Origin: Drosophila miranda
Lineage: Eukaryota; Arthropoda; Insecta; Diptera; Drosophilidae
NCBI RefSeq assembly: GCF_003369915.1
Contig: NC_046674.1
Location: 26,601,657-26,665,656, forward strand
Direction of reading: 5' to 3'
DNA length: 64,000 nt
The translations under genes were made by a program, and so were the position numbers. Below are positions 28,152 through 38,127 of the stretch, one piece after another (the first letter of the stretch is position 1; the number at the start of each line of letters is the position of its first letter). The notes beneath the pieces are model-generated. The model did not search any database, had not been told where the DNA came from, and saw nothing but the letters and a program-made list of their open reading frames with translations.

Positions 28152-29377
28152 AAAGTACATTAAAGTTTTCGCTGGCGCATCAACGAATTTTGGTGCCAAT
28201 TTGCAGCCGATGCAAAAAAAATGTATAATTTATACAAAAAAATTGAAACTGTTGAAATTAATTGCTTTTTCAGAGTTACATAAATGAAAAATGTTGTGTT
28301 TTTTTTAAAGGTTTTTCTCCGACATAATAATTTTGAAGATAACCTTGAATATTTGTTATGTTTACGGTTTTAGCATTCTTCCGTGGAGCTTACCAAAAAA
28401 TTCTGGACCTGTCTAGTTGGTAACTTGGTTCGTCCTGATTATAAAACAGTAAATATCATTGTTCTTTGATTGCGTCTATTTTTTTTTTAGTAGTTTCATT
28501 GTTTGCCGACCAGAATATGACTAGTGTTTCAGTGTGAAGTCTGACCAGGCGTTGTAGACAATTGGATGCGTGTAGATGTATAACAGCACCCACCCACATT
28601 AGGAACATGCAGAACATTAGGATCGGGTCTGCACTGGAAAACACCAGTCTAAAATATTCGATTTGATGTCGGAATCAAAGGGTCCTGCTCCACGTACAAA
28701 TTCACATACTATATTGTATCTATATTTATCTATCACAGTGACCTGTGACATTCAGTGATCACAACTCTAAAATATGTAGATATTCCACATTCAAATTCGA
28801 TTCCGCTAACAAAAATAAAGTCAAGTCCAACAGAAAATAGTTCAGGATAAAGGATAAGCAAAACGGAACAACAAAGGAACAAGTAGGTAACCCCCACCCT
28901 CCCATTGGTGGCCAATGGTGGCCCCCCACAGCCCTTTGTCCAGCAGCGGTATGGGAGTGTATTCGTGTGTTCCTGTGTCCGTGTGTCGTTGGTTAATGTG
29001 TGGAAAATTATAAGCATTGGTGACTCTTGCAATATCCCCACGCTGCAAGTGGTGCGCTGTCGCTGCCTCTGCCTCAGTCGCTGCTTACCGAAATAGCGCT
29101 GTTGCTGCAGTCGCTGCCGCTAGACCAATGTGTCTCTGTGTGTGTGTGTGTGTGGGGGGTTTTTTTTTGCTTATAGGTCAAGTTAAAAGTAAAAGTATCC
29201 AACACCATTTGAGCCGTGTCTTTGCTACTCGTCGCCCTCTTTCGCCCTTGTTCGTTCGCCCTCTCTCTCTTTATCATCCGATCCCTTTTGAGTCTTTTGA
29301 GTTTTTGCGAAACATTCGCGTTACGTGTCCCCAAGCAGCAATGGAAATTGATTTCAACGTATCTCTCCCATTCGCAG
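28152..29377 (+). other. upstream / intronic sequence of Tis11 copy 1
   Basis: About 1.2 kb, near-identical in all three B modules. It has a T-rich tract near 28480, a CCACCCTCCCATTGGTGGCC segment near 28895, a TG microsatellite at about 29127-29152 and a pyrimidine-rich stretch running into the splice acceptor at 29376-29377. I cannot identify a first coding exon here; it may lie in this interval or be missing from the duplicated segment. Confidence 0.5.
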
Positions 29378-29569
29378 GTGGCCAGCGATCATCACCAGCC
29401 GCAGCAGCAACAGCAGCACCAGCACCATCAGCAGCAGACAGCGGATCAACTCGTCCTGGATATCAGCATGGAGCAGTCACAGTCGCAGCAGCACCGCCTC
29501 TATGGCGCCCTCACACGCACCATCTCACAGCCGGCTCAACAGCGCCACCCTCTGCACCAGCAGCAGATC

Positions 29570-29601
<32 letters not shown>

Positions 29602-30207
29602 GCAGGGTGTTGCCTCCTTGGTGACCATCATTGAGAATCTGGGGAATATGAATCTGCACCGTAAGCTCGAGCGCACACAGTTGGAGCCGCTGCTCCAACA
29701 GCCCATGAACATATCTCGGTGAGTGCCCCCCCCCCCCCCAGATCTGTCAGATCTTTCATTATGCGCCAGACGTGCCTTACATGTGACTTACTCTTTCCCT
29801 TCGTTTGTGTGTTGCAGCTACAAGACGGAGCTGTGCCGCCCGTTCGAGGAGGCCGGCGAGTGCAAGTACGGAGAGAAGTGCCAGTTCGCGCACGGCTTCC
29901 ACGAGCTGCGCAACCTGCAGCGCCATCCCAAGTACAAGACAGAGTACTGCCGCACCTTCCATAGCGTCGGCTTCTGCCCCTACGGGCCGCGCTGCCATTT
30001 TGTGCACAACGCGGACGAGGCCCGCGCTCAGCAGCAGGCCGCAGCCCAGGCGGAAGCGGATTGGGAGGACAGGCCAAGCAGATGCTGCAGAAGAGCATGA
30101 GCACGCCGATGCAGCAGGAGAAGATGCCGCGCTTGCCCGTCTTCAACCGCCTGAGCTCTGCCGTGGAGGACTACCAGCAGAAGCTTCAGTCCAGCCTACT
30201 GCCCTAA
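29378..30207 (+). pseudogene. Tis11: Tis11-derived CCCH zinc-finger gene, copy 1
   Basis: Exon 29378-29718 (acceptor TTCGCAG, donor CG/GTGAGT) encodes a Gln/His-rich segment ending MNLHRKLERTQLEPL...MNISR, with a 12-Gln run. The intron is 29719-29817, with C14 beside the donor. The next exon starts at 29818 and encodes both CX8CX5CX3H fingers of the TTP/Tis11 family, each led by YKTE, which bind AU-rich 3' UTRs and trigger mRNA decay. The finger frame then stops at 30098-30100. The family's C-terminal block (PRLPVFNRLSS, the CNOT1-binding motif) is present at about 30070-30207 but in another frame, and the long middle of the protein is missing: an internal deletion with frameshift. The first in-frame ATG is 29468. 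Most likely a defective duplicate, possibly still transcribed. Confidence 0.75.
29578..29607 (+). repeat. CAG/CAA (poly-Gln) repeat in Tis11 copy 1
   Basis: It encodes the 12-Gln run. The corresponding tract is longer in copy 2 (about 56351-56403) and the same length in copy 3. Confidence 0.8.
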
Positions 30208-31206
30208 GCAGCTCCAGCATCAGGATCGAACACAACTGTACATGAATTTTGTTACATGCTGAAACATGCCTATTTATGCTTCCATTGCAACACAACTGTG
30301 TATTTTTATATAGTAAATTACATTTTTATGAAGTGAAAACCATTTAGTTTACGGCGAATTTTAGGTTATTTAGCCATTAAATGAAAGCGTTACAAAATAA
30401 ATGAAACAAAAAAAACCAAAGTCGATTCCATTTACCCAACAGCAACGGGGCCGCTGACTATGGCGGGGGTTATCGCCAATCTCTCTTCCAGGGCGTCTGT
30501 CGACGGGGTGACGGTGACGGCGACGGTACGCTATCGGTCCGGCGGAGACACCGTCCGGCACACCGATTGCAAAATCTGCAAACCTTTTTTTTTATGTTAT
30601 TTCCAAACCATTCGGTTCCCGCCACAAGGCATTTGCACCTGAACGATCAGAGAGGATCTTGAGGTATCAAAACGCCACAATTGACCGACTGGGAAAGTAG
30701 CATAGCATAGCATCAGAGCCAAGGTCCAAGTAGCAGCAGGTTCAAGAAGCTTCAGTTGCGTCATTGCAGCCATTTTCATAGTTTCATAGGCGCCGGCTTC
30801 CAGAGTTTCATAGCACCCAAAGAGCATAGTTGCATAGCCAGCACCTTAAATAGTTTCGTAGCAGGCAAATTTCATGGTTTCGTAGCAGCCACTTCAAGAG
30901 TGGAATTATTTATAAATTATGGCATATTTTCAGGCTGTTTTGCAAATACAAATTCTGGTTCCAATCGGTTGGCACAACTGTCCCTATCACGAAAGATATA
31001 GCCAAGGAAAAACAAAAAGTTGAAGCAGACTTAAAATTGGTACAAAACGAGAAAAACTAAAAAAAAAGTCAAACGGCCAACCTAGCTTACAAAAGCACAA
31101 TTTTCGACATACGAAAAAATCTATTTTTTTTTTATCTATTCGAATTATAATGCATCATGAACCTTATCAATACTTTTTCTATATTTTTAACATCGATATT
31201 AATAGA
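30208..31206 (+). other. 3' UTR and downstream flank of Tis11 copy 1
   Basis: AATAAA at 30396-30401. About 479 bp present after the stop in copies 2 and 3 is deleted here, between ATCA overlaps. Further right is a loose repetition of TTTCATAGCA / TTTCGTAGCA at about 30770-30890, then AT-rich sequence to the next Helitron. No other gene seen. Confidence 0.55.
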
Positions 31207-32129
31207 AACGAGGGGGAACGTTGTGAGTTGCTGCGGACACCGCAACTCTACAGTTATACCCGATACTAAGTCAGTATGGCTCTCCTCCGGCAGACGCCGC
31301 TAATATTAAACGACACGACAAAGAGTGCGTGCGAGAGAGACAGAAAATCAGTCTGAGCGTGACGTCGGGTGCTGCGTAGCCAGTGCAAATTGATTTGTTC
31401 CTATTGGCTATAAAAATGATCTGATCTGATCCAGCTTCAGCAATCTGATAGATATGGTCATTATGTATGATTCTGCGTTTTTAGTTTTCTCGAATGTGCA
31501 ATATTGTGGATGCAACAGATTTTCGTCCTTTGTGTGGGCGGAAGGGGGTGTGGCGAAATTTGGAAACAAACTCGTCTCGGTCCGATATATTAGGAGTGTG
31601 GGTACTAAATTTGGTTGCTCTAGCTTTTGTAGTCTCTGAGATCTAGGCGCTAATGTTTTACTCTAAGCAAAGCCGCCTATGCTACGTGTGTGTTAGAGAG
31701 AGACAGGGCGAGGAAAAATGAAATTGTTTTCTTGATGCTGGCTATAATAATGATTCCGCAGTCTTAAAGATATGGTCATTCTCTACAATTCTACGTTTTT
31801 GGGTTTCTCATATCTTTAAAATTGTGGATGCCACAGATTTTCGTCCTTTGTGGGGGCGGAAGTGGGCGGGGCGAAGTTTTGAAATATTTTTGTAGCAGTG
31901 ACATATCACAGAAGTCTGAGCACTAGGCGCTGAAGGGGACGGACAGACGGACAGACGGACGGACGGACGGACGGACAGACAGACAGGGCTCAATCGACTC
32001 GGCTATTGATGCTGATCAAGAATATATATACCTTATGGGGTCGGAAACGATTCCTTCTGGACGTTACACACATCCACTTTTACCACAAATCTAATATACC
32101 CCAATACTCATTTTGAGTATCGGGTATAA
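31207..32129 (+). mobile_element. ISY/DINE-1-like Helitron, copy 6 (chimeric)
   Basis: The left part shares CTACAGTTATACC, TGCTGCGTAGCC, CCAGCTTCAGC and TTATGTATGATTC with Tis11-flank copy 11. From about 31560 on it follows the array type, ending TATATACCTTATGGGG. About 50 bp before the GTCY tract is also missing. Confidence 0.82.
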
Positions 32130-35118
32130 GGTTAGGTTAGGTTAACCCGGACGGCCCTCAGCGGGGCCACGCATAGGCCAATATGGCCCTTAGTTATCCG
32201 GATGGGGGTGTGTATGAACCGTCGCGGGAGTGTTAATGTGGTTTTAAAAAGTCCCCGAGAATCGAGGTGTTTTTAGCATAGGCCAGCAGTTCCTGTGGCG
32301 TCCTTTTGGAGGCATCTTCCAGTGATGCCAACACTGGGGCGCCCAGGTATCTCCTCCTTGCCCTTGAGAGAGCCGGATAGTTGCAGATGAGATGTTCCAG
32401 GGTTTCGATAGCCCCAGGTTCCTCACATTTCCTACAACTGTCTCTGTTGGTGATGCCTAGCTTTGCTGCATGTGCAGCAGCCAGACAGTGACCTGTTAGT
32501 ATCCCCACTAGCAATCTACAGTCCTTTCGTGATAGGTGCAGTAGGTAGTGGCTAAGTTTCTCGTTGCGCTCCTTGCACATTATCTTCGAGGTTCTGCAGG
32601 TGGTGGTACTCCTCCACCTGCTATCAGTCTGTGCTCTAGCCTGCTTCTCTAGATCGCCTTGCAGCGTTCTGAGGGAGACAGGCACGTTCTCGGTTCTCCT
32701 ATTCTCCAGCCCGACGCCTTCCTTAGCTAGTACGTCCGCCGCTTCGTTTCCTTCGATGCCCTGGTGGCTGGGAACCCAATAGATCCGCACTGTCTTTGTC
32801 GTGCTTAGGATGTCTAATGCCTCCCTGCTCGCCAAGACACTTCTGGAACTGACCGAGGACGACTGCATGGATCTTATCGCCGCTTGGCTGTCGACGAATA
32901 GGTTGACCGCATCGTGTGCTCGTTCTGTTAGGAGAGCGACCTCCGCTGCCTTCCCGATGGCAAAAACTTCTGCCTGGAATATGCTGCATTGGTCCGGTAG
33001 CTTATACGACAGCCTTATCTCAGGGTCTGTACAGTATAGGCCCGCTCCTACTCCTCCTTCCATCTTGGAGCCGTCTGTGTATATATTGAGGTGCTCAGTT
33101 TGGTCCCTTCCAATTTTCCAGTCTTCAGGTCCCAAAGATGTGGTTGTTTTGACGTCAAGGCAAGTTTGGGGGGTCATGTAATCAGTTGATCTGGTCATGT
33201 CCCTGCCAATTGAACTGTGCCCGTATCCTTGTATGGATAGGTTTCCTGATGCTATAAGGCGTTGTGCTGCCTTTCCCGCAATCAGGCGAGCGTGAATGTC
33301 CAGGGGGTCGATTCCGAGTATGGTTTCGAGTGCTTTTGTTGGGGTTGACCTCAGCGCCCCTGTAATACAGAGCAGAGCCTGTCGCTGAGTCTTTTCTTTA
33401 AGCTTATGGTATGTCTTCTTTTCAATAGCCTGCCACCACACTAAGGCTCCATACAGCAGAGTTGGTCGCACCACCGAGATGTAGATCCAGTGCATTAGAG
33501 CAGGTGACAGGCCCCATGTGCTGCTGAGCATCTTCTTGGATGCATAAAGCGCAATGGTAGCCTTCTTCACCCTTTCCACTACATTGGGCCTCCATGCCAG
33601 CTTGCTGTCCAGTACTGTGCCTAGGTATTTCACCTGTGATTTTGGAGTCAGCCTAGTTTGTTCCATTTTCGGGGGGGTCCATATCGGTACCTTGTACCTC
33701 TTGGTAAAGAGGATGAGGTCCGTCTTGTCCGCGTTGATACTGAGTCCTACCTCTTCCGCCCACTCACGTATCTCCCTGAGTGTACGTTCCATTATGGAGC
33801 TGAGGGTCGATGGACATACACCCGTAATAAGTATGCTTATGTCATCTGCATAGGCTGTTATTTTTGGGGCCTTCCTTTCAAATCTCTTAATGAGGTCGTC
33901 GACCACCAAATTCCACAGTAGTGGCGATAGGACTCCACCTTGAGGTGTGCCTCTGTGTGCCCCCTTTACCATGGAAGCGGTGCCCCACTCCGATTGCACC
34001 CGTCTACAACTTAGGAGGTTTTTGATCCAGACGTTGATTGCAGGGTGTATGTTATTCGCTTCTAGGCGACTTGTTATTGCGGTTGTTGCCACGTTGTTGA
34101 ATGCTCCTGAGATGTCCACAAATGCTCCCAAAGCATACTTTTTGTTGTGAAGGGCGCTCTCGATGGTGGCTACTAGCGAGTGTAGTGCCGTCTCCACCGA
34201 TTTCCCCTTGGTGTAGGCGTGTTGGTTTATTGACATCAGTCCCCCTACCTCATTCCTGATGTGTAAATCCAACAGCTTTTCTAGTGTTTTTAGTAGAAAG
34301 GAGGTAAGGCTTATCGGTCTGTAATCCTTGGGACTCACGTGGCTGCACTTTCCTGCCTTAGGGAGGAAGACAACCCTCGAGGTTCTCCATTGGATGGGGA
34401 TATAGCCTGTACTTAGGCATGCTGAGTATATTGAGAAGAGCCATGGGGTAATAACCTCTTTGGTCAACTGCATCATGGCTGGGAATATCCCGTCCAGTCC
34501 TGGTGCTTTTATGGCCGCGAAGGAGTCTATGGCCCAGTGAATCCACTCTCTTAGTGGTTAACAGACCTATTGGGGGGTGCTGTTCCTCAGTTGCTAGGTC
34601 CTGATGCTCCTTGGCGTCAGTGACCTCGGTGCATCCAGGGAAGTGCGCCTCCATTAGTGCTGTTAGGGCTTCTTTACTGCCCTCTGTCCACTGTCCGTTG
34701 TCTAGTTTTAGTTGGCTCTGTACTGTGGGCTGCTTTGAGAGCAGCTTCCGAAGCCTAGCGGTTTCGGGCACTTTCTCAATGTTGGAGCAGAAGTTTCTCC
34801 ACGAGTTCCTTTGTGCCTTACGTATTTCCTTCTTGTAGCTCCTAAGTGGGATTTTATATTCCTCATTGACAATCTCTTCGTTCGCTTGTTTGGCGATCTT
34901 GAAGAATTTCTTGAGGTTGTTCCTCTGGAGAGAGAGATCTCGGTTCCACCAGAGTGGCTTGGACCTCCTCTTCGTTCTCGAGGGTTTGCACGATGCATGG
35001 CGTTCAGTAACTCGTTGGATAGGGTCTTTAGGGAGGAGGTCTTTTGGGGAGAGTGAAACTTGCTCCAAAACTTTTGAAGGCAAAGAAAGTGAATTTCAAC
35101 CGTAACTCGGGGTCGCAT
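32130..35118 (-). mobile_element. 5'-truncated LINE, copy 5
   Basis: 3' UTR 32130-32232 plus the damaged ORF. Same termini as the others. Confidence 0.88.
32233..35118 (-). pseudogene. LINE RT-RNase H ORF, broken copy 5
   Basis: RT from residue 215 onward and RNase H are open to the stop (32233-34476). A 4-bp gain at about 34540 (CCAGTGAATCCACTCTC) and a 4-bp loss at about 34999 shift the N-terminal third, so total length is unchanged. The last zinc-knuckle ligand Cys914 is Tyr, shared with copy 7. Confidence 0.85.
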
Positions 35119-35892
35119 CTCCCCACCCCCTCACCCCCTCGCCCCACCCCTTTTAGCCGCTGCCTCGTTGCTGTAACAAATTGATAGGCGCTTAGAGCCG
35201 CCTGCCGCTTGCCGGTTGCTGGAAAGTGAAATTATTTCTATTTACGCTTCAATTATTGAATGATTTTCGTTCATTTATTGGCCGGCCATTTACTGCGATG
35301 GTGGATGGGGGACATCGCAGGCATCGCAGGAAGTCCAAAGGATCTTTATTAAATAAAGTTCGTTAATATGAATAATAATATTTAATAATAAAATATAATA
35401 AATCAAATATTTATATATTTAAGTAAAATATTTTTATATTTCAAATAATTATAATAAATAATAAATATGTATGTATATATTAAATTTATTTTTGTTTCAA
35501 TACTGAAGAGATTGTGCCACACATTGCAACAACAGAGCACGGGTCGCAGGAACAGCCCCGGATCGGTCGGCCCTCAGGCCCATTGTATCGTCCATCGCAA
35601 TCCCATCGGGTCCATCCTGGCGCAGGGACCTCCACAAAGTGAATGGAATCGTATTCGTATTCGTATTCGTATTCGTAGTAGGCGTGCCCTCCTCGACAGA
35701 GTACTCAGATTTGTGCCCACAAATTGTCAGGAATCGTGCCAGTCAGTCCAGTCGGAGTTTAATTCAGAATCGAAAAGGTTTTCGTCGGCTTGAGAGCTTT
35801 GTGAATTGTGAAATTGTTGTTTGGAGTTTTGTTTGTGTTTCTCGATTTTCATTTTTCATTTTTCAGTTTTCGATTTTTGTTATTTGTTCGAA
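35119..35892 (+). promoter_or_regulatory. spacer and putative promoter / 5' UTR of G5
   Basis: C-rich block near 35121-35151, AT-rich block, ATTCGT x4. Layout as in module A1. Confidence 0.4.
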
Positions 35893-36675
35893 ATGGACCT
35901 GGACCTCCTTTCCAGTAAGGAGTCGTTGGACAAGTGCGTGGAGTTTGACCTGCCCCCGGTCGCGGTGGGCGACAGCACCCGCGGATGCATCATCCGTAAC
36001 CTGCGCGTTGCCATTTCGGGCACGTTCCAGAGCAAACCGAAGGCTGCTGCTTCGGCCAAGAAGAACGCGACTCCTGGGCGTGGCACCACACGCGGCGGCA
36101 AGGCGACGCCCGCAGCGGAGACCGGGGGACGTCCGAGTCGCAACAGCAGCAAGCAGAGCGCTCCTCCTGGTCGTCGCGCGATTTCCCAAGGCCTGGACAA
36201 CCCACCCGTCCGGGGGCGCTCTGTGGGAGGGTACTCGCTGCGCAGTCGCAGCGCTGTGTCGATGGCCAGGGCCAGAGTGCTGATCACATCCTTGCCAGGC
36301 GAACGGCGGGAGGAGGACGCACCCCAAGGCCGCTGCTACGGACCGCAGAGACGCCGCTCGTACCTGGATCTGGACCAGGATCTGGCCCAGCTGAACTGGA
36401 CCGGCCATCAGGAGGATGCTGTCCCACGCCACCCATTCAGCGGCTCGGCTCGTCGCCAGGGCGGGCGGGTGGCGCCTCTCCACCCGGGCACCCGCATGGA
36501 GCCCGCCGGGCAGAGCCACTCACAGGTGTCCGTGCCCCCCATGGCACACTTCCGTCGGCTATGCCGCGCTCTGGATCGTCATTACAGTCCCCTGTCGCAC
36601 TTCCTCGTGTTCCTGGCTGGGATGCTGGCCACTCTGCTGTGCGTGGCCCTGACGCCCGCCAACCAATATCTCTAA
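35893..36675 (+). CDS. tail-anchored basic protein, copy G5 (complete, one repeat fewer)
   Basis: 260 codons. Exactly one 36-bp unit of the ATPGRGTTRGGK repeat is absent, leaving one where others have two, so the frame is kept. It has a Val in place of Gly in the EDAGPRHP segment. The hydrophobic C-terminal anchor and AATAAA (36831-36836) are present. The repeat difference fits replication slippage or unequal exchange at the minisatellite. Confidence 0.75.
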   Translation: MDLDLLSSKESLDKCVEFDLPPVAVGDSTRGCIIRNLRVAISGTFQSKPKAAASAKKNATPGRGTTRGGKATPAAETGGRPSRNSSKQSAPPGRRAISQGLDNPPVRGRSVGGYSLRSRSAVSMARARVLITSLPGERREEDAPQGRCYGPQRRRSYLDLDQDLAQLNWTGHQEDAVPRHPFSGSARRQGGRVAPLHPGTRMEPAGQSHSQVSVPPMAHFRRLCRALDRHYSPLSHFLVFLAGMLATLLCVALTPANQYL

Positions 36676-37173
36676 AAAGACTTGCACTCGAACACTGAAA
36701 GGGGCAGCGGTTTCCACAACGGGCTGCAGATACACCATACACTACGCAAGATACACGACACACGATACCGATACGTGCTTGAGTTCCATCGCCGATCGAA
36801 GACTGTTCTGCCCCACAAATATTTGCATTGAATAAACGAGGAGGAATCTCCTCAAAGAATTCCACACCAGACTACAGATACAGATACAGATACAGATACA
36901 GGATACTGGTGGAGCTCCTCTTGGATCGTCCTGTGGGGCAGGTCGCCTAGGTCGGTGGAGTATTTTTGTGTGACTTTTGTCGGAATTAATCCGATTGAGG
37001 CATTTCTGAGGATGTTGTGTGGCAAGTGCTGCATGCCTGATAAATCGTGGGCTTTTGGGCCATTGGTTGAGCAATAACTCGCATTTTCCCGGACCCGGAC
37101 CCAGACCCGGACCCGGACCCGGACCCGGATCGGCCTCAATTCACGCATAAAATCCGCAATCAAATGTAAATGG
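36676..37173 (+). other. 3' UTR and flank of G5
   Basis: AATAAA 36831-36836, CAGATA tract at about 36875-36900, full GGACCC tract at about 37090-37127. Confidence 0.65.
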
Positions 37174-38127
37174 AACGAGGGGGAACGTTGTGAGTTGCTG
37201 CGGACACCGCAACTCTACGGTTATACCCGATACTAAGTCAGTATGGCTCTCCTCCGGCGCTAATATTAAACGACACGACAAAGAGTGCGTGCGAGAGAGA
37301 TAGAAAATCAGTCTGAGCGTGACGTCGGGCGCTGCGAAGCCAGTGCAAATTGATTTGTTCCTATTGGCTATAAAAATGATCTGATCTGATCCAGATTCAG
37401 CAATCTGATAGATATGGTCATTATCTATGATTCTGCGTTTTTAGTTTTCTCGAATGTGCAATATTGTGGATGCAACAGATTTTCGTTCTTTGTGTGAGCG
37501 GAAGGGGGTGGGGCGAAATTTTGAAACAAACTCGTCTCGGTCCGATATATTAGGAGTGTGGATACCAAATTTGGTTGCTCTAGCTTTTGTAGTCTCTGAG
37601 ATCTAGGCGCTAATGTTTTACTCTAAGCAAAGCCGCCTATGCTACGTGTGTGTTAGAGAGAGACAGGGCGAGAAAAAATGAAATTGTTTTCTTGATGCTG
37701 GCTATAATAATGATTCCGCAGTCTTAAAGATATGGTCATTCTCTACAATTCTACGTTTTTGGTTTTCTCATATCTTTAAAATTGTGGATGCCACAGATTT
37801 TCGTCCTTTGTGGGGGCGGAAGTGGGCGGGGCGAAGTTTTGAAATATTTTTGTAGCAGTGACATATCACAGAAGTCTGGATCCAAAACATCGTTGCTCTA
37901 GCTCTTATAGTCTTTGAGCACTAGGCGCTGAAGGGGACGGACAGACGGACAGACGGACAGACGGACGGACGGACAGACAGACAGGGCTCTATCGACTCGG
38001 CTATTGATGCTGATCAAGAATATATATACCTTATGGGGTCGGAAACGATTCCTTCTGGACGTTACACACATCCACTTTTACCACAAATCTAATATACCCC
38101 AATACTCATTTTGAGTATCGGGTATAA
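37174..38127 (+). mobile_element. ISY/DINE-1-like Helitron, copy 7
   Basis: Array-type. A small deletion near 37257 (CTCCGGCGCTAATA) removes CAGACGC-type bases found in other copies. Confidence 0.85.

Larger units (their letters stand above)
27059..31206 (+). repeat. module B1 (Helitron + Tis11-derived gene)
   Basis: A 4148-bp module inserted between type A modules A4 and A5, bounded on both sides by Helitrons. Confidence 0.85.
31207..37173 (+). repeat. tandem module A5
   Basis: 5967 bp. It begins with a chimeric Helitron, has a broken LINE and a complete but shorter gene. Confidence 0.9.

Noticed and set aside
28456-28644. 62-codon hydrophobic minus-strand ORF in the Tis11 flank (also 55238-55426)
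   Set aside because: Considered as a receptor fragment, but it is short, has no recognisable motif and is broken in the third copy.
29017-29634. 205-codon ORF through the Tis11 upstream region
   Set aside because: It crosses the splice acceptor in the wrong frame; Ala/Pro-rich reading of CAG repeats.
29719-29964. ORFs starting in the Tis11 intron
   Set aside because: They include intron sequence with the poly-C tract. The zinc-finger exon clearly begins at 29818 by splice sites.
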